DNA of 64,000 nt. Source: Apostichopus japonicus. Its lineage: Eukaryota > Echinodermata > Holothuroidea > Aspidochirotida > Stichopodidae. The stretch's first letter is position 1. Every line of letters starts with the position of its first letter. Made by a program: the position numbers and the translations under genes. Positions 60,756-64,000 of the stretch are shown piece after piece. Under the pieces are notes generated by a model that worked only from the letters and a program-made list of their open reading frames with translations, had not been told where the DNA came from and ran no database searches. The stretch lies in assembly GCF_037975245.1 (NCBI RefSeq), contig NC_092570.1, positions 13,402,501-13,466,500 on the forward strand. Direction: 5' to 3'.

Positions 60756-60901
60756 ACACACACACATATATATATTTATATATGTATATATATAGATATA
60801 TATATATGATTATATACATATGTTTATATATGTTTTGCTGACGAAGGGGACCGAAAATTCCAATATATTTTCTAAATCATTACTCCTTATTTGTCAATAA
60901 C

Positions 60902-60987
<86 letters not shown>

Positions 60988-61029
60988 AGAGAGAGAGAGA
61001 GAGGCCTATATATATATAAATATATATAT

Positions 61030-61060
<31 letters not shown>

Positions 61061-61062
61061 GG

Positions 61063-61095
<33 letters not shown>
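60756..61095. repeat. (TA)n arrays with TTTATA, GAGA and GGCC interruptions
   Basis: Two TA blocks (60765-60830 and 60906-61095); the second contains AGAGAGAGAGAG and two GGCCTATA interruptions. Confidence 0.95.
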
Positions 61096-61097
<2 letters not shown>

Positions 61098-62552
61098 GTA
61101 AACATGTACAACCAAATATTTTATATTTAAATGCGTTAGAAGCGGAATATTTAAATGCTGTCAGATTATCTATGAAACCTTTGTTCAATGTCATCTCTTG
61201 ACCTTAACTGACCATTAGGGTGTTCGAATTACATGTCCCTTTTGCAGTACAGCTTCCGGCGCATATAGCTGATTTACAACGAAATTAACGAAAAAAAATG
61301 GAAGAAAATGACAAGATGAAAAAAATGGATCCCAAAACGAAAGGTTACAATGGGGTGGAGGTAAAAGTAGAGGTCGAATCAAGACATTGGCCTCTCTCAT
61401 TTCCATATTTAGAGATGATACAGTAATAAGCCATTACTTTCAAATATTAAACATCACATGTATTCCAGAGATGAATTTTCTATTCCAGATAAGAAAGAGA
61501 GAAACAAATGAAATTTTATTTCCACAAAAAGATTTTTTTTTATAAAGTGAATTTTGAAATTTACATTACCCCTTTAAATTGTTATCCCTTCCTTTGTTGT
61601 TTGTGTCGTCGTTTTTGTACATCTGTCAATACTCTGTTTTTAGCCAGATGACTTATTTCGACCTCAATCGATTTGAGACCAAAGATAACGCTCCGAGAGT
61701 CAATTAGAACACATTGTTAAGACAAAAGGTTTATAGAGCAGCGGTGATTTCTGGCAGGTATCAACGCCAGTGTCTATAGGCACGACGGAAATATAGCGTG
61801 ATGTGGGATCGATATTGGTTGATCAATTAGACGTGAGTTTATTTGCGCCTGTGATGGCCAACGTATACAAACTGGGACCGACCGTAGATTGCTAGAATGA
61901 CAGATGCTAGCGAATAACGATGTTATTTCGGCTGTATATAGATTGATACGTATACTGTACAAAGTCACAAGGCTTACATAAAAACTATTTTATCTTTAAC
62001 AAAAGCAGACACGTTCAATGAAATTTAACTCTCTAACCATAATTTTCTTTTCTTAATCTTCAAGAGTCAGGTCGGCCCGGGACAATCAAATCACCCGTTC
62101 CCTCTTTAAACTCTTCTCATTTTTCCTCTAAAGTACCGTTATATTATGAAATAAGAATACACTATTAATTCATAATCCCATAGATTGCATGGCCCCCCCC
62201 CCATATTTTCGAGGGCTATCTGGTTAACCTAGAGCTCCGAACTGTAGCACTTCTGATTCCCCACCCCACCCACCCACCCCCTCTTGTCAGTAATATAGTT
62301 GACCATTTATTACTCTTAAAGATATCCGGTAACTTATTTAGTTTATAATGTATACTATATGGTATACATTATTTGATTTTTTTTCTTGCTATTATGGTTG
62401 ACAGATGTCTATTAACAAGGTTCATTTTAATCCTTATTCCTTTCGCTCCTTTATTTCCGACCATTTTTCTCACAGTTAATTTAGATCAAATGTTTCCTAT
62501 ATCAACAATAAATATCTGCATAAAGTGACCAGTGCTTTACATGCATTCGTTG

Positions 62553-62555
<3 letters not shown>
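61096..62555. other. No gene recognised
   Basis: AT-rich; C-runs near 62190 and 62265. Short frames only. Confidence 0.5.
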
Positions 62556-62649
<94 letters not shown>

Positions 62650-62729
62650 GAAAATCGTAATGAGCTGGAAAATCAAGAACAGTGAAAAAACTTTCAGCCT
62701 CCACCGGGATTCGAACCACGGGCCTCCCG

Positions 62730-62776
<47 letters not shown>

Positions 62777-62777
62777 A

Positions 62778-62853
<76 letters not shown>
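62556..62853 (-). mobile_element. SINE-1 3' fragment between two (TA)n arrays
   Basis: The SINE-1 tail and T-arm (62645-62731, minus) are cut at GGGCCTCCCGC, and TA runs flank both sides (62556-62645 and 62732-62853). The break in the middle of the tRNA part, followed directly by TA, suggests replacement of the 5' half. Confidence 0.85.
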
Positions 62854-62858
<5 letters not shown>

Positions 62859-63637
62859 ATAATGATGTAACATCCATCAAATTGCAACAGTCTTGACGGC
62901 GACACACATTAGGTTTTATGAAACTCCTGAGTAAAACAAAAATATCGATATTAGTTAATTAATATAACCCTTAACATTGTCTGGTACCAGATGGTAGCCA
63001 CCAAAGCATTTAGAAAGTAGCACCCAACTGGTTGAAACAATCGACCGGAAATTAAAGACGGTGAAATGTTTTTTGTTTTTTATCTTTTAAGCTATATCTA
63101 TATACCGGTTCGTGCTTACCGAACTGTTACCCTTTGACATAGATATAAAAGTCCAAACGAAGCCGACCAAAAAAATAAGAAAAAATCCAACCCTACGGCA
63201 AATTCATTATAACTTCAAACGCTTTTCAGACCTATAAGACGTTTTTAAAACTACTCGTGTGATATATCTAGGTCAGATATCGTTTTACGGTTGTTACTTT
63301 GCCGGAGAGAATACAAAGAAAGGTAGAGGATGGGGGACTGAATGTAAAGAAACCCACGACTGAATGTTTTAACCCCGACTGACGATTCAGGGAGGCTATA
63401 CACTTCTCCCCCCTCCCTCCCCCAAATTCCAACCAATGTTTGCATGCTACTGGGTAAGAATATGAGCGTTATTTGTTGCTTTCCTTCAAATTCGCCGAGA
63501 TTATGTATTGGCTCTACAATACTAGTGACAACACAACCAAATAAACATTGACATTGTCGCGGCAACAAACCCTAGTCTACTTAGGACACCATAATTCTTT
63601 GGTTGCTTACACTAGGTACTTCGAGAACTCTTACATT
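62854..63637. other. No gene recognised
   Basis: Non-coding; open frame 63251-63568 (minus) has no family motif. Confidence 0.45.
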
Positions 63638-63772
63638 ACAAGGCAATTAGCTGCTATACATAAACGCAGTGCTTTAAATATACAAGGCCATTAGATGCTA
63701 TACATAAACGTAGTGCTTTAAATATTACAAGGCAATAAGATGCGATACATAAGCGCAGTGCTTTAATTTTCA
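63638..63772 (+). repeat. 44/45-bp tandem repeat, three units
   Basis: ACAAGGCAATTAGCTGCTAT at 63638 recurs near 63682 and 63727, each ending in GCAGTGCTTTAA or a close variant. Confidence 0.85.
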
Positions 63773-64000
63773 TTAAAAGCCTTCGTCTTCTTCGCGGCAC
63801 GTCTGCACTGCGTGATCTCTCTAATAAGTATTAGATGTTAATGTTAAATGTGAATGTTCTTGGATTTATAGCGTTTAAATAGGTTAATTCTCAATCATTA
63901 AAATGACCGTGGATGACAAGAAAAAAGTACATCAACGAACTGTCATTTGGGGGCAGGATTTAATATATTAAAGTACTTACTTCACTAGTGACTTTAGGCG

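Overview
This is animal nuclear DNA. It is AT-rich and intron-rich, packed with microsatellites, minisatellites and decayed transposons, and its genes are made of short exons with GT-AG introns of 0.5-4 kb. The gene families (metabotropic glutamate receptor, secreted von Willebrand D domain proteins, a MOLO1/TPM-domain membrane protein) together with L1-Tx1 and L2/CR1-like LINEs, hAT MITEs and tRNA-SINEs fit a marine invertebrate, possibly a deuterostome such as an echinoderm or hemichordate. The species cannot be fixed from the sequence. No prokaryotic or viral gene was seen.

Layout. 1-1850: decayed L1-Tx1-like LINE (minus). 1855-4315: about 53 copies of a 45/47-bp satellite that runs up to an mGluR exon. 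4316-8112: last two exons of an mGluR-type GPCR (plus), carrying a nonsense codon and two compensating frameshifts, with an hAT MITE in the intron just after the splice donor. 11117-17700: six-exon gene A for a 251-aa secreted vWD protein. 23782-36124: tandem duplicate of about 11978-21687, carrying the equally intact gene B (23901-29930). The B copy was later enlarged by two SINEs and by three hAT elements nested inside one another, each with a perfect 8-bp target-site duplication. 38575-44568: older paralog C with an in-frame stop. 45-53 kb: no gene recognised, but a 51-bp minisatellite and an L2/CR1 LINE tail. 53966-59431: four-exon MOLO1-domain gene (minus) whose third intron holds a long (ATT)n array, an L1-Tx1 3' fragment and a 38-bp minisatellite. 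59.4-64 kb: repeats only.

The most unusual item is a tRNA-like SINE carrying a complete hammerhead ribozyme fold (28587-28628 plus; 48038-48079 minus). All conserved core blocks, three stems and a GUC cleavage triplet are visible. The B-cluster copy has an empty site in duplicate A, which suggests recent mobility. Other items worth checking are an antisense U2 snRNA-like sequence in an intron of gene C, a foldback element holding an interstitial telomere-like block, and a cysteine difference between the vWD duplicates, which share a furin-like site.

The vWD genes form one locus: A and B are recent duplicates with different apparent upstream promoters, and C is an older relative. All exon models come from reading splice sites and family motifs by eye; no alignment or transcript was available.
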